From assembly GCF_007679045.1 (NCBI RefSeq), contig NZ_VEFS01000003.1, forward strand, positions 124,001-188,000: a stretch of DNA of 64,000 nucleotides, in the 5' to 3' direction. Made by a program: the position numbers and the translations under genes. Position 1 is the first letter of the stretch; each line of letters begins with the position of its first letter. A model generated the notes under the pieces. That model worked only from the letters and a program-made list of their open reading frames with translations. It had not been told where the DNA came from and ran no database searches. This DNA is from Microbacterium sp. BH-3-3-3. GTDB taxonomy: Bacteria; Actinomycetota; Actinomycetes; Actinomycetales; Microbacteriaceae. This document shows, one piece after another, positions 1-8,660 of this stretch.

Positions 1-1
1 A

Positions 2-292
2 GACGAGTACGTCGGCACCGATCCGCAGCTCGTCGCGGCGCAGAGCCCCATGGCCGTGGTCGACCGGGTGCGCACGCCCACGCTGGTGCTGCACTCCGAG
101 CTCGACTACCGCTGCCCGCTCGACCAGGCGACGCGCTACTACGCGGCGCTGAAGCGCAACGGCGTCGACGCCGAGATGCTCGTCTTCCCCGGCGAAGACC
201 ACGAGCTCACGCGCTCCGGTCGTCCGCAGCACCGCGTGCAGCGTTTCGATGCGGTGCTCGACTGGTGGCGGCGGTACCTGCCGGTCGCGTGA
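2..292 (+). CDS. S9 family peptidase, C-terminal fragment (5' cut by window)
   Basis: The last ~96 residues of an alpha/beta-hydrolase peptidase of the prolyl oligopeptidase / acylaminoacyl-peptidase type (S9). The segment HSELDYRCPLDQA carries the acid (Asp, fragment residue 35) in the usual 'D-R-x-P' setting, and PGEDHELTRSG carries the catalytic His (residue 67). The end, with VLDWWRRYLPVA, is the normal S9 C-terminus. The nucleophile Ser and the propeller lie outside the window. The frame is open from base 2, so the gene starts upstream. A perfect palindrome follows nine bases after the stop. Family assignment is firm; substrate is unknown. Confidence 0.85.
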   Translation, partial: DEYVGTDPQLVAAQSPMAVVDRVRTPTLVLHSELDYRCPLDQATRYYAALKRNGVDAEMLVFPGEDHELTRSGRPQHRVQRFDAVLDWWRRYLPVA

Positions 293-300
293 GTCGGGAA

Positions 301-328
301 GGGCCCGGATGCCATGGCATCCGGGCCC
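301..328. terminator. Perfect 28-base palindrome between convergent genes
   Basis: Two 14-base arms (301-314 and 315-328) are exact reverse complements, and each contains GGATGCC/GGCATCC next to a GGGCCC end. It lies between the stop of the S9 peptidase and the stop of the HdeD-like gene, so it probably serves as a terminator in both directions. There is no T-tract, which is usual in high-GC actinobacteria. Confidence 0.7.
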
Positions 329-341
329 TCGTCGTTCCGCG

Positions 342-893
342 TCAGACCGCTTTGCCGAACTGGATCGCCCGGACGATCTGGAAGATGCCGAGCACGATCA
401 GCGAGAAGCCGATCAGGATGAACAGCGTGACGGCGCCGAGCAGCGGCGAGAACAGCAGCACGATGCCGGCGACGATGCTGATGATCGCGAAGAAGATCGT
501 CCACGCCCGGGCCTTCGACTGGTGGCTCGCGGTGGTGAGCGAGACGACGCCCTCGATGATCCACAGGATGCCGACGAGCGTGCCGATGAAGACGCCGAGC
601 CACGCGGTGGTCGCGGGGAGGTTCGCGAACGAGAAGATGCCGGCGACGATGAACAGGACGCCGAGCACGATGTAGCCGATGCGCGCCCAGCCCGAGCGCC
701 AGAACAGGCCGATTCCGATGTTCACGAGGCCCGCGATGATGACGTAGACGGCGATGATGCCGACGGCCACCTGGGCGGTGCGACCCGGCCAGATGAGGAT
801 GATCAGGCCGATCACGAGCGAGAGGGCTCCGCTGACGGCGAGCGCGGTGCGCACGGCTCCGACGGCGGGGTTGGTCGTTGACGAGGGCGACAT
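342..893 (-). CDS. HdeD/DUF308 family membrane protein
   Basis: A 183-residue integral membrane protein made of about six closely spaced hydrophobic helices (e.g. GALSLVIGLIILIWPG, FFAIISIVAGIVLLFSPLLG), the pattern of the HdeD/DUF308 family. In E. coli HdeD is linked to acid resistance; in actinobacteria the role is not established. I chose the ATG at 893 because GAAAGG lies seven bases upstream; an in-frame start at 932 would add 13 polar residues. Monocistronic, convergent with the S9 peptidase. Confidence 0.8.
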   Translation of the reverse strand: MSPSSTTNPAVGAVRTALAVSGALSLVIGLIILIWPGRTAQVAVGIIAVYVIIAGLVNIGIGLFWRSGWARIGYIVLGVLFIVAGIFSFANLPATTAWLGVFIGTLVGILWIIEGVVSLTTASHQSKARAWTIFFAIISIVAGIVLLFSPLLGAVTLFILIGFSLIVLGIFQIVRAIQFGKAV

Positions 894-936
894 GGCGAGC
901 CTTTCTGTGCGAACGCTGGGAACAGTGCTCACCCTA

Positions 937-962
937 GACCCGAAGGTGAAACTTCGCGGGTC
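937..962 (-). terminator. Hairpin after the AEC transporter gene
   Basis: GACCCG (937-942) pairs with CGGGTC (957-962), extended by AAG/CTT across a two-base bulge. It sits 34 bases past the AEC stop codon. Confidence 0.45.
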
Positions 963-995
963 CGTCGACGCACGCCGTCACGCCCCGCGCGGACG

Positions 996-1925
996 TCAGG
1001 CGGGGGAGTGCTCGAGCAGCAGCGCGACCGCGAACAGCACCGGCAGGCAGCCGATGGTCGAGATGAACACGACGTCGCGTGAGAGGATCTCGCCCACCCC
1101 GTACCGCTGGGCGAAGTTGAACACGTTCTGCGCGGTCGGCAGCGCCGCGAGCACCACGACGATGAACACCTGGTCGGCCGGCAGACCGAACAGCGTCGCG
1201 ACGAGCCACGCCAGTGCGGGCATCGCCACGAGCTTGAGAGCCGAGGCGATGACGACGTCGACGCGGCGCCCCGGTTCGGTGAGCACTCGCTGGCCGTACA
1301 GCGACATGCCGTACGACATCAGCAGCACCGGCACGCACGCACCGGCGATCAACTGGAGCGGGTCGAACACGATCGGCGGCAGGTCGATGCCCAGCAGCGC
1401 CACGAGCACGCCGAGGGCCGAGCCGATGAGCATCGGGTTCTTCGTCGTCTGCAGCAGGATGCGTCCGATGTTGCGCGAGCCCGAGGTCGCGGCATCCAGG
1501 ATCGACAGGGCTATCGGCATGAGGATCAGCAACTGGAACAGGATCACCGGCGCGCTGTAGGCCGCGTTGCCGAGCATGTAGAGCGAGATCGGGATGCCGA
1601 TGTTGTTGCTGTTGACCTGCCCGGCCGACAGTGCGCCGATCACGGTCTCGCCCACGGGCCGGCGCAGGATCAGCGCGGACACCAGGACCGAGACCAGGAT
1701 GACGCCCGCCGCGGTGATCATCGACACCGGCAGCAGCGCGGAGAACAGCGTCGCCACGTCGGCCTTCGCCAGCACCGTGAAGAGCAGGAACGGCGACAGC
1801 ACGAAGAACGTCAGGCGACTCAGCACATGGCGCGCGTGAGGTCCGAGCAGGTCGATGCGGGCGATGATGTAGCCCACCACCACGGCGAGGCCGACGACCG
1901 CGAAACCGGTGAAGATCCCGCTCAT
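996..1925 (-). CDS. AEC (auxin efflux carrier) family transporter
   Basis: A 309-residue polytopic membrane protein with about ten hydrophobic helices. The N-terminus (MSGIFTGFAVVGLAVVVGYI), the segment GQVNSNNIGIPISLYMLG and a later PVLLMSYGMSLYG are typical of the AEC / Mem_trans family, in which the N-N-I-G-I-P stretch lies in the first of two inverted five-helix repeats. Members move organic anions such as malate in several bacteria; the substrate here cannot be read from sequence. Length is normal. The gene stands alone. Confidence 0.85.
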   Translation of the reverse strand: MSGIFTGFAVVGLAVVVGYIIARIDLLGPHARHVLSRLTFFVLSPFLLFTVLAKADVATLFSALLPVSMITAAGVILVSVLVSALILRRPVGETVIGALSAGQVNSNNIGIPISLYMLGNAAYSAPVILFQLLILMPIALSILDAATSGSRNIGRILLQTTKNPMLIGSALGVLVALLGIDLPPIVFDPLQLIAGACVPVLLMSYGMSLYGQRVLTEPGRRVDVVIASALKLVAMPALAWLVATLFGLPADQVFIVVVLAALPTAQNVFNFAQRYGVGEILSRDVVFISTIGCLPVLFAVALLLEHSPA

Positions 1926-2034
1926 GCGCCCGGCCGTTTCGGGGGAGCGCTGTGGGGAGTCATCGGTTCGAGCGTAGCGGGGGAGCGGGGGTGGGCATGA
2001 CGGGGGCGGATGCCGCGGGGCGATGCCTCGCTAG

Positions 2035-2556
2035 CTAGTGCTGCGGCTGCGGCCGGCGCAGGATCCAGTCGAGCGTCGAATGCCAGGTCTGGCGCAGGGG
2101 ACGACCCCGCCGCCACTCGCGCCAGGTGAGCAGCAGGATGATCAGGTCGAACACCGTGAGCAGCACGAGCCCGATGCTGGGTGAGACGAACAGCTCGTAC
2201 ACCTGGTAGACGAGGAAGGCGCCGATCGCGGCGATCGCCCACGGGTACACGCGCCGGGTGCCGAGCATCAGGGCGACGATGATGGCCAGCTTCACGACGC
2301 CGTGCAGCAGCAGGTACACGGCGAGGAAGACCACGGTGCCCGATCCGAGCTGTTTGATGCTGTGCAGCAGCGCGTTGGCGAGGACGTCGTTCGGCTCCCG
2401 CGCGAGCTCGTGCGCCGTCAGCCGCTGCGCGACGTGCAGCAGTTGACCGGGGGTCGTCACCAGCAGCACGATCGCGCCGACCAGTTCGACCAGACCGTCG
2501 AGGCCCTTCAGGGCGACGCCGATGAGGAAGACGAGATCCATCACCCGTTCGCGCAC
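2035..2556 (-). CDS. DUF2127 domain membrane protein
   Basis: About 173 residues with four hydrophobic helices (LVFLIGVALKGLDGLVELVG, GTVVFLAVYLLLHGVVKLAI, YPWAIAAIGAFLVYQVYELF, IGLVLLTVFDLIILLLTW). The 'LKG..D' opening and the 'HG..K' in the second helix match DUF2127, a family of unknown function. I place the start at GTG 2556 because GGAGAGGAG lies about seven bases upstream; 30 codons further 5' are also open but read like non-coding sequence. Divergent from the dienelactone hydrolase gene. Confidence 0.75.
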   Translation of the reverse strand: MRERVMDLVFLIGVALKGLDGLVELVGAIVLLVTTPGQLLHVAQRLTAHELAREPNDVLANALLHSIKQLGSGTVVFLAVYLLLHGVVKLAIIVALMLGTRRVYPWAIAAIGAFLVYQVYELFVSPSIGLVLLTVFDLIILLLTWREWRRGRPLRQTWHSTLDWILRRPQPQH

Positions 2557-2687
2557 GCGCGCTCCTCTCCGGCCGGAGGTGACGGCGGTCGCCGTCAGCG
2601 CCGAGTGTAGGCCTGAGAGGGAGGAGCGGAGAGGGCGAGCGCGCAAGACCCGGCCGGTCCATATCTCCGCGGTCTAGCGTCCGCAGA

Positions 2688-3470
2688 ATGACGACCTACG
2701 CCCCGAACCTCACCGACATCCTCGATCGCGAACCCCTCCCGGCATCCGGAATCGAGTCCGGCGACGTCGACTACGAAGCCGACGGCGTCGCCTACCGCGG
2801 ATACCTGGCGCACCCGGCGGGGGAGGGGCGGCATCCGGGGATCATGGTCGTGCACGACTGGCTCGGTGTGACCGACTACGTGCGCATGCGCTGCGACATG
2901 CTCGCTCGCCTCGGCTACACGGCCTTCGCGGCGGACGTCTACGGCGCCGACGTGCGACCGGCTCCCGAGGATGCGGCCGGTGTGGCCGGCGGCTTCTACC
3001 AGGATCGCCCGCTGTGGAGGAAACGTCTGACCGAGGCCTTCGCCTCCCTGCGCGCGCAGCCGTCGGTCGACGCCGACCGCACCGCGGCGATCGGCTACTG
3101 CTTCGGCGGGTCGTCGGTGCTCGAGCTCGCCCGCACGGGCGCGGACGTCGACGCGGTTGTCAGCTTCCACGGCGGCTTGCTCACCGGCCCCGAGGGCGAG
3201 GCGGAGCAGATCACCGCGAAGCTGCTGGTGCTGCACGGCGCCGCCGACCCCGTCGCACCCGACGACGCGATGCTCGCCTTCGAGAACGACCTGCGAACGG
3301 CGCCGTCTGTCGACTGGCAGCTCGTGTCGTACGCGAATGCGATGCACGCCTTCACGCTTCCGGATGCCGATGCCCCCGAGCACGGCGCACAGTTTCAGGC
3401 GACCGCCGAGCGGCGCAGCTGGGCCGCGATGAAGGCGTTCCTCGCGGAGGTGTTCGAACCCCGGGCGTGA
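2688..3470 (+). CDS. Dienelactone hydrolase family protein
   Basis: A 260-residue alpha/beta hydrolase. The nucleophile elbow is GYCFGGSSVLEL, with Cys rather than Ser, as in dienelactone hydrolases; the acid is in LHGAADPVAPDD and the base in NAMHAFTLPDAD. These enzymes open lactones in catechol breakdown, but many paralogues have unknown substrates and no other aromatic pathway gene is nearby. A TAGCGT hexamer seven bases before the ATG suggests a nearly leaderless transcript. Followed by a strong hairpin. Confidence 0.85.
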   Translation: MTTYAPNLTDILDREPLPASGIESGDVDYEADGVAYRGYLAHPAGEGRHPGIMVVHDWLGVTDYVRMRCDMLARLGYTAFAADVYGADVRPAPEDAAGVAGGFYQDRPLWRKRLTEAFASLRAQPSVDADRTAAIGYCFGGSSVLELARTGADVDAVVSFHGGLLTGPEGEAEQITAKLLVLHGAADPVAPDDAMLAFENDLRTAPSVDWQLVSYANAMHAFTLPDADAPEHGAQFQATAERRSWAAMKAFLAEVFEPRA

Positions 3471-3477
3471 CGGGATT

Positions 3478-3515
3478 CGCCCGCCACGGTTCGCCGGAGC
3501 GGTCCGTGGCGGGCG
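3478..3515. terminator. Terminator hairpin between convergent genes
   Basis: CGCCCGCCACGG (3478-3489) is the exact complement of 3504-3515, with a 14-base loop. It lies between the stops of the dienelactone hydrolase and the flavoprotein genes. Confidence 0.7.
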
Positions 3516-3533
3516 AGTCGGGACGTGCCGGCG

Positions 3534-4181
3534 TCAGGCGGCGCGCGACGCGGCGAGGGTGCGCCCGGCGGTGACGGCGGCCTGCTCGGCATCCGTCTTC
3601 AGTCCTGCCGCCACGTCGGCGAACGCGTCGAGCGCGGGATTCACCCCGACGAGGGTGAAGGGGCGGTGCACGACGGTGAGGTCGAGTCCCCACACGTCTG
3701 CGAAGACGCGGCGCAGCCAGCCGGTCGAGTGGTCCCAGCCCTCTTTCGGGCTTCCGGGCTCGTAGTTGCCGCCGAGCACCGTGACGAGGGTGGCGGGCTT
3801 GCCGCGGAGCGCGGTGCCCTGCGGGTCGATGCGCGGGTCGGTGTAGGCGAGGTCGAACCAGGTCTTCACGTGCTGCGAGACGCCGTAGTTGTACAGCGGA
3901 ACGGTGAAGAGCAGGGCGTCGGCGTCGATCAGCTCGTCGGCGAGGCGGGTGCGCAGCGCGATGGCCTCACGCTGGCCGTCGGTGTGCTGGTCGGCGGGGG
4001 TGAAGCCCGAGGTCACCGCGTCGCGCCAGGCGGTGGCGGGCATCGGGTCGGCGGCGACATCGCGGCGGACGACCGTCGACGACGGGTGCGCGGCGAGCCA
4101 TTCGGCCTCGACGAGATCGCCGAGCTCGCGGCTGGCAGAGGTGGCGGGCAGGATGCTGGCATCGAGACGGAACAAGGTCAT
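3534..4181 (-). CDS. NAD(P)H-dependent FMN oxidoreductase, azoreductase-like
   Basis: A 215-residue flavodoxin-fold protein. The opening (LFRLDASILPATSASRELGD) follows the AzoR pattern, in which the 'S.S..S' loop binds FMN phosphate. The middle has LFTVPLYNYGVSQHVKTWFD, the PMYNFxxPxxLKxWxD-like signature that contacts the isoalloxazine ring. These enzymes reduce azo dyes and quinones and may protect against electrophiles. The start at 4181 has GGAGAAG about four bases upstream. Monocistronic. Exact substrate not inferable. Confidence 0.82.
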   Translation of the reverse strand: MTLFRLDASILPATSASRELGDLVEAEWLAAHPSSTVVRRDVAADPMPATAWRDAVTSGFTPADQHTDGQREAIALRTRLADELIDADALLFTVPLYNYGVSQHVKTWFDLAYTDPRIDPQGTALRGKPATLVTVLGGNYEPGSPKEGWDHSTGWLRRVFADVWGLDLTVVHRPFTLVGVNPALDAFADVAAGLKTDAEQAAVTAGRTLAASRAA

Positions 4182-4204
4182 GCGCTTCTCCGATCAGAGT
4201 GACT

Positions 4205-4264
4205 ATGGAAACGATCCTGGGTCAGCTCGGCGAGTGGGCCGAAGGCAACCTGACGCGGCGCTGA
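4205..4264 (+). other. Possible 19-codon micro-ORF upstream of the radical SAM gene
   Basis: ATG at 4205 opens a 19-codon frame ending TGA at 4264 (METILGQLGEWAEGNLTRR). It lies on the same strand as the radical SAM gene, 165 bases before it. There is no convincing ribosome binding site, and it lacks the cysteines, tyrosines or leader motifs common in known radical-SAM-modified peptides. Recorded as a candidate only. Confidence 0.15.
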
Positions 4265-4429
4265 CGAGGTCGACGGGGCCGTGCGCGCACGGGTCGTCCG
4301 GCGGGATGTCCGGCCGCGGCGCGAAGACGGCCTCACCCGGGTGCGACCGGGGCAGAATGAGGCTTCGGGCAAACCGAACGCACGTGTGTGTCGAATGCCC
4401 GGTGAGCGATGACGCCACGAAAGGACGAC

Positions 4430-5899
4430 ATGCGACTTGCAACGGCCCTGCGACGGTTCGAGCTGGACACCCGCCCGATCCACCCCGAGACGAGACGAGC
4501 ACTGGACCGCCGGTGGGCGGAGCTCCCTCCTCACGCGCAGACCCCGGGTCAACTTCTCGGTCGCAGCGCCGTCGGCTGCGAGGGGACGCACGGCGTCTTC
4601 CCCAAGTGCAACCTCACGTGCTCGCCGTGCTACCACTCGGCGGACGCCAACAAGGTGCGCATCGACGGCGAACACACCGTCGACAACGTCATCCGGCAGA
4701 TGGACTTCCTGCGCGAGGTCCGCGGTCCGCGCGCGCACGCGCAGCTCATCGGCGGCGAGGTCAGCCTGCTGAGCGCCGAGGATCACGCGCGTTCGCTCCT
4801 GGCCATGCGAGCCGTCGGGCGCGAACCCATGTCGATGACCCATGGCGATTTCGATTACGACTACCTGCTCGATGTCGTGCTCGACGCCGACGGCAAGCCC
4901 CGCTTCGACAAGGTGTCGTTCGCTGCGCATTTCGACTCGCTCATGCGCGGGCGCCGCGGTGCCGTTCGCCCGCACAGCGAGGCCGAGCTGAACCCCTTCC
5001 GCGAGGCATTCGCCCGCATGTTCGTCGATCTCAAGCGCGACCACGGGGTCAGCAGCTATCTCGCGCACAACATGACGGTCACTCCCTCGAACGTCGCCGA
5101 GGTCGAGGAGGTCACTCGCGACGTCCTCGAGATGCCGTTCGACATGATGTCGTTCCAGCCCGCGGCCTTCATCGGCGATGATCGCCGCTGGCGCGAAGAC
5201 TTCGGCGAGGTCACGATCGACGCGGTGTGGGAGCGCATCGAGGCCGGAGCGGGACAGAAACTGCCCTGGCAGGCCACGCAGTTCGGTGACCCGCGGTGCA
5301 ATCGCTCGAGCGTCGGCGTGCGCGTCGGGAAGACCTTCGCCCCCGTGCTCGACCCCGACGACGCCAAGGACATCGCCGCGCGCGATCGGTTCCTCTCCCA
5401 CTTCGGTGGGATGATCTTCGGCGGCATCCCCCGTCACGTCCTCGTGATCAAGGTCGTGCGCGCTCTCGCCGCACACCCGGGCGACATCCCTCCGCTCCTC
5501 GGCCTGATGAGTCGCGTGCTGCGTCGGGCGGGAGGCGTGCGCAAGGTCGCGGCGGCCGCGCGTCGGGGCAAGGTGTCGTTCAAGACGTTCGTGATTCACA
5601 ACTTCATGGATGCCGAGCAGGTCGCCCCCGCCTGGAAGATGATGGAAGAGGGCGTCGTCGCCGACGATCCGCTGCTGCGCGAAACCCAGGAGCGCCTCGG
5701 GGCGTGCATGTACGCCATGTCCCACCCCGAGGACGGCCGCCTCGTTCCCGCCTGCGTGCAGCACTCGGTGCTCGACCCGCAGGAGAACGTCGAGCTGCCG
5801 CGCATCCTGCCGTTGCCGACCGTGCGTCCCGGCGCGACCGTCACCGCTCGTCCCTCCGGGCTCACCGCCGTGCGCGAGACCGGCACGCGGGTCGTCTGA
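4430..5899 (+). CDS. Radical SAM protein of unknown function
   Basis: A 489-residue radical SAM enzyme. Cys60, Cys64 and Cys67 (CNLTCSPC, the CxxxCxxC signature) would bind the 4Fe-4S cluster that cleaves SAM, and QLIGGEVSLL matches the 'GGEP' SAM-amine-binding strand. Extra cysteines at 50, 290, 426 and 442 could hold an auxiliary cluster. The conserved-looking block GCEGTHGVFPKC precedes the motif. I do not recognise a defined family or a canonical SPASM domain. I chose ATG 4430 (AGGACGAC just upstream) over 4409. The next genes, on the opposite strand, encode a YnjBCD-like ABC importer. Confidence 0.85.
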   Translation: MRLATALRRFELDTRPIHPETRRALDRRWAELPPHAQTPGQLLGRSAVGCEGTHGVFPKCNLTCSPCYHSADANKVRIDGEHTVDNVIRQMDFLREVRGPRAHAQLIGGEVSLLSAEDHARSLLAMRAVGREPMSMTHGDFDYDYLLDVVLDADGKPRFDKVSFAAHFDSLMRGRRGAVRPHSEAELNPFREAFARMFVDLKRDHGVSSYLAHNMTVTPSNVAEVEEVTRDVLEMPFDMMSFQPAAFIGDDRRWREDFGEVTIDAVWERIEAGAGQKLPWQATQFGDPRCNRSSVGVRVGKTFAPVLDPDDAKDIAARDRFLSHFGGMIFGGIPRHVLVIKVVRALAAHPGDIPPLLGLMSRVLRRAGGVRKVAAAARRGKVSFKTFVIHNFMDAEQVAPAWKMMEEGVVADDPLLRETQERLGACMYAMSHPEDGRLVPACVQHSVLDPQENVELPRILPLPTVRPGATVTARPSGLTAVRETGTRVV

Positions 5900-5914
5900 G
5901 GCGCCCCGGCGTCC

Positions 5915-6955
5915 TCAGCGGGCGACGACGTGGGCGAGGGCTTCCGGCACCGACAGTACGACCTCGTCGCCGGGGCTCAGCGGCGACATCGACGGCACCT
6001 CGGCGTGCAGTTCGACGCCACCCGCTCCGACCGTCAGTTCACTTCGGGCACCCGTCGGTCGCCGCACGAGGACGATCCCGACGATGCGGAGCGAAGCCGC
6101 ATCCGCGTGCTCGTCCACCCGCACGTCCTCCTGTCGGAAGAGGAGGGTCGCAGGGCCCTCGTCGACCCCGGCGGCGGCGATCTCGCCGAGCACACTGCGG
6201 TGGACGCCGTTGCGCACTCGACCGGGGACGGCGTTGCGTCCGCCCATCAGCTCGGCGGCGCGCACGCTCCCGGGCCGTCGATAGGCGTCGGCGACGGTGC
6301 CCTCGTGCAGCAGTCGTCCGTGCTCGACCAGAGCGATGCGATCGGCCACGCGCGCGGCTTCGTCGCGATCGTGCGTGACGAGCAGGATCGTGGGCGCGAC
6401 ATCGGCGCGCACCGCTTCGAGAAGTTCGTGCATGTCGGCTCGAAGGGCCGGGTCGAGGGCACTGAATGGCTCGTCGAGCAGCAGCACGGCCGGCTCGGCG
6501 GCGAGAGCACGGGCGATCGCGACGCGTTGCTCCTGCCCGCCCGATAGCTCGCCGACGCGGCGACGGCCGTAACCCGTCAGTCGCACCGTGTCGAGGTAGC
6601 GTTCGGCTCGCTCGCGGGCGCGGGCCCGTGGCATTCCGGCGACGCGGTCCGAGAAGGCGACATTGTCGAGAACCGACAGGTGCGGGAACAGCAGCGATCG
6701 TTGGAACACCATCCCCACGCCGCGACGTTCGGCGGCGACGGCGGCGACGTCACGTCCCGCGATCGACACGCTGCCCTGGTCGGGGGTCTCGAGCCCCGCG
6801 ATGACGCGGAGCAGGGTGGACTTGCCCGACCCGCTGGGGCCGAGCACGGCCGTGCAGGTGCCCGCGGTGACCGTCAGTGAAAGGTCGTCGAGGGCCGGGT
6901 TCGGAGACGCGGCGAAGGTCTTGGTCAGGCCCGTCAGGACCAGGTCGGTGCTCAT
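5915..6955 (-). CDS. ABC transporter ATP-binding protein (YnjD-like)
   Basis: A 346-residue ABC ATPase: Walker A GPSGSGKST at residues 39-47, Q-loop VFQRSLLFPHLS, signature LSGGQEQRVAIARALA, Walker B VLLLDEPFSALD, H-loop LLVTHDRDEA, then a C-terminal TOBE-like domain from about residue 240, as in ATPases of anion, polyamine, iron and thiamine importers. It energises the two permeases upstream. Its ATG overlaps the preceding permease stop by four bases (ATGA), so the genes are one operon. Confidence 0.88.
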   Translation of the reverse strand: MSTDLVLTGLTKTFAASPNPALDDLSLTVTAGTCTAVLGPSGSGKSTLLRVIAGLETPDQGSVSIAGRDVAAVAAERRGVGMVFQRSLLFPHLSVLDNVAFSDRVAGMPRARARERAERYLDTVRLTGYGRRRVGELSGGQEQRVAIARALAAEPAVLLLDEPFSALDPALRADMHELLEAVRADVAPTILLVTHDRDEAARVADRIALVEHGRLLHEGTVADAYRRPGSVRAAELMGGRNAVPGRVRNGVHRSVLGEIAAAGVDEGPATLLFRQEDVRVDEHADAASLRIVGIVLVRRPTGARSELTVGAGGVELHAEVPSMSPLSPGDEVVLSVPEALAHVVAR

Positions 6956-7788
6956 GCCACCATCTCTTTCACGGGAAGGGCTCGACGCCGACGCCCGAAG
7001 GCCAGCACACCGAGCAGGAGGAGAACGGGCGGAGCGACCGCCGACAGCGACATCAGCGAGACGGCGGCGTCGTTACCCAGGCCAGCAGCCGCCGAGGCGA
7101 CGACGAGCGGCAGAGTGACGACCTCTCCGCCTCCGACGATGAGGGTGACGATGTAGTCGCTCCACGCGACGAGGAACGCCAGGAACGCGGCCCGAGCGAG
7201 GGCGGGCGCGATGAGGGGCAGCTGCACACGGCGGAAGACCTGCAGCCGCCCGGCGCCGAGCAACCGCGCCTCCTCCTCGTACGAGCGGTCGTACGCGCCG
7301 TACGCGGTGCGCATCACGAAGGCCGTGTAGGGCAGGGCCATGACCGTGAGCACCATCGCGACGCCGATCACAGAGGGCACATGCGCGCGCAGCAGCACGA
7401 CGTTGACGCCGAGCACGGCCGCGAACGGTGGAAGGGCGATGGGGGCGAGCAGCAGCACCGAGACGGCACGCGCTGCGGGAACGGCACCGAAGGTGAGCGC
7501 TCGAGCAGCGAGGGCGCCGATCGCGGTGGCCGCGATGGCCACGACGACGCCGAGCACGAGCGAGCGGCCGAGGGCGGGGAGTGCGCCGAAGGCGATCGCC
7601 GCATCGACCGAGCGCACCCCCACGGCCGTCGGCAGGGGGGCGGGGACACTCCAGCTGTCGGCGAACGACCACAGCAGGAGGGGCAGGAGGGGCAGCGCGA
7701 ACCACACCACGAGCGCGACGGCGAGCGCGCGGCGCACCACCTTCCCGGCGCCGCGCGATCGGGTCAGAGGGCTGTCCACCGAGGTCAT
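6952..7788 (-). CDS. ABC transporter permease, second subunit (YnjC C-half-like)
   Basis: A 278-residue BPD-type permease with six or so helices and the coupling loop (EEARLLGAGRLQVFRRVQLPLI), the EAA motif that docks on the ATPase. The start is the ATG at 7788 (MTSVDSPLTRSRG); the open frame continues upstream without coding character. It overlaps the previous permease by four bases. E. coli YnjC is, from memory, a double-length permease, so the pair here would be its split form. Confidence 0.85.
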   Translation of the reverse strand: MTSVDSPLTRSRGAGKVVRRALAVALVVWFALPLLPLLLWSFADSWSVPAPLPTAVGVRSVDAAIAFGALPALGRSLVLGVVVAIAATAIGALAARALTFGAVPAARAVSVLLLAPIALPPFAAVLGVNVVLLRAHVPSVIGVAMVLTVMALPYTAFVMRTAYGAYDRSYEEEARLLGAGRLQVFRRVQLPLIAPALARAAFLAFLVAWSDYIVTLIVGGGEVVTLPLVVASAAAGLGNDAAVSLMSLSAVAPPVLLLLGVLAFGRRRRALPVKEMVA

Positions 7789-8660
7789 CGCCACGTCGCC
7801 GTCCGCCGGAGCGCGGCGAAGGTGAGGGCGACCGCGCCGAGCGCCAGCACGCAGGTGACCAGCGCGACCGCCGCGGCCTCGTTCCGCGCATCGAGGGACA
7901 CCCCCTGGAACAGCCGAACCGCCAGGACGGGTAGCGGTTCGGGGGAGGTGCGGCCCAGCAACCAGAGGATTTCGTACGAGCCCAGCGCGTAGACGAAGCT
8001 GATCGCCGCTCCGATGACGATCGTGGGCGCCGTCAGCGGCAGCAGCACATGGCGGAACCGCTGTGCACGTCCCGCGCCCAGGAGCGCTGCGGTCTCGTCG
8101 TACGTCTGGATGCGGGTGGCGAGCGTTCCCGTGACGATGAGGGCGATGAACGCCGATTCCTTCCACGCCAGTTCGACGATCGCCGCGCCCCACAGCGGAC
8201 CGCCGACCCAGGGCGCCCAGTCGTCGGGGGAGATCCCCAACAGGCGCGGGAGCACACCGGCATCCGACAGCAGCAGGCCCACGGTCGCAGCGGCGATGAG
8301 GTGGGGGATCGTCACGGTCAAGGTGCCCAACGTCGCCACGGCCCGGCTGCTGCGGGTGCGCGACACGATGACCACGGCGGCCGTCGTGCCGACGACGACC
8401 GCGACCGCCGTGGCGACGACGGCGACGCTCAGCGAGACCCCGATCGCCGCGAAGAGCTCACCGGGACGCGCGGTGAACGCCCCCGTCCCCGGCCTCGGCC
8501 GACCGACCACCGGCAGCAGGCCGAAGGCCTGAAGGGCCGTCGCTCCCACGCCACCGCCCACCACGACGAGGGCGAGGGCGACCGCGGGCAGCACCAGGAC
8601 CGCCCCGAGCAGTTTCTCGCGGGTCGAGCCGGTGCGCCGGGCGACGGGCGCCCAGGTCAC
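7785..8660 (-). CDS. ABC transporter permease, first subunit (YnjC N-half-like)
   Basis: A 291-residue permease with an N-terminal helix (LLGAVLVLPAVALALVVVGGG), several core helices and an EAA loop (DETAALLGAGRAQRFRHVLLPLT). The start is GTG 8660, which forms a GTGA overlap with the stop of the lipoprotein gene. It would form a heterodimer with the second permease. The segment WAPWVGGPLWGAAIVELAWKE is typical of YnjC-like permeases as I remember them. Substrate unknown. Confidence 0.85.
   Translation of the reverse strand: MTWAPVARRTGSTREKLLGAVLVLPAVALALVVVGGGVGATALQAFGLLPVVGRPRPGTGAFTARPGELFAAIGVSLSVAVVATAVAVVVGTTAAVVIVSRTRSSRAVATLGTLTVTIPHLIAAATVGLLLSDAGVLPRLLGISPDDWAPWVGGPLWGAAIVELAWKESAFIALIVTGTLATRIQTYDETAALLGAGRAQRFRHVLLPLTAPTIVIGAAISFVYALGSYEILWLLGRTSPEPLPVLAVRLFQGVSLDARNEAAAVALVTCVLALGAVALTFAALRRTATWR

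Noticed and set aside
7789..8193. Longer N-terminus of the second ABC permease
   Set aside because: The extension runs antisense-like through the first permease gene in another frame; the ATG overlap at 7788 is the normal start.
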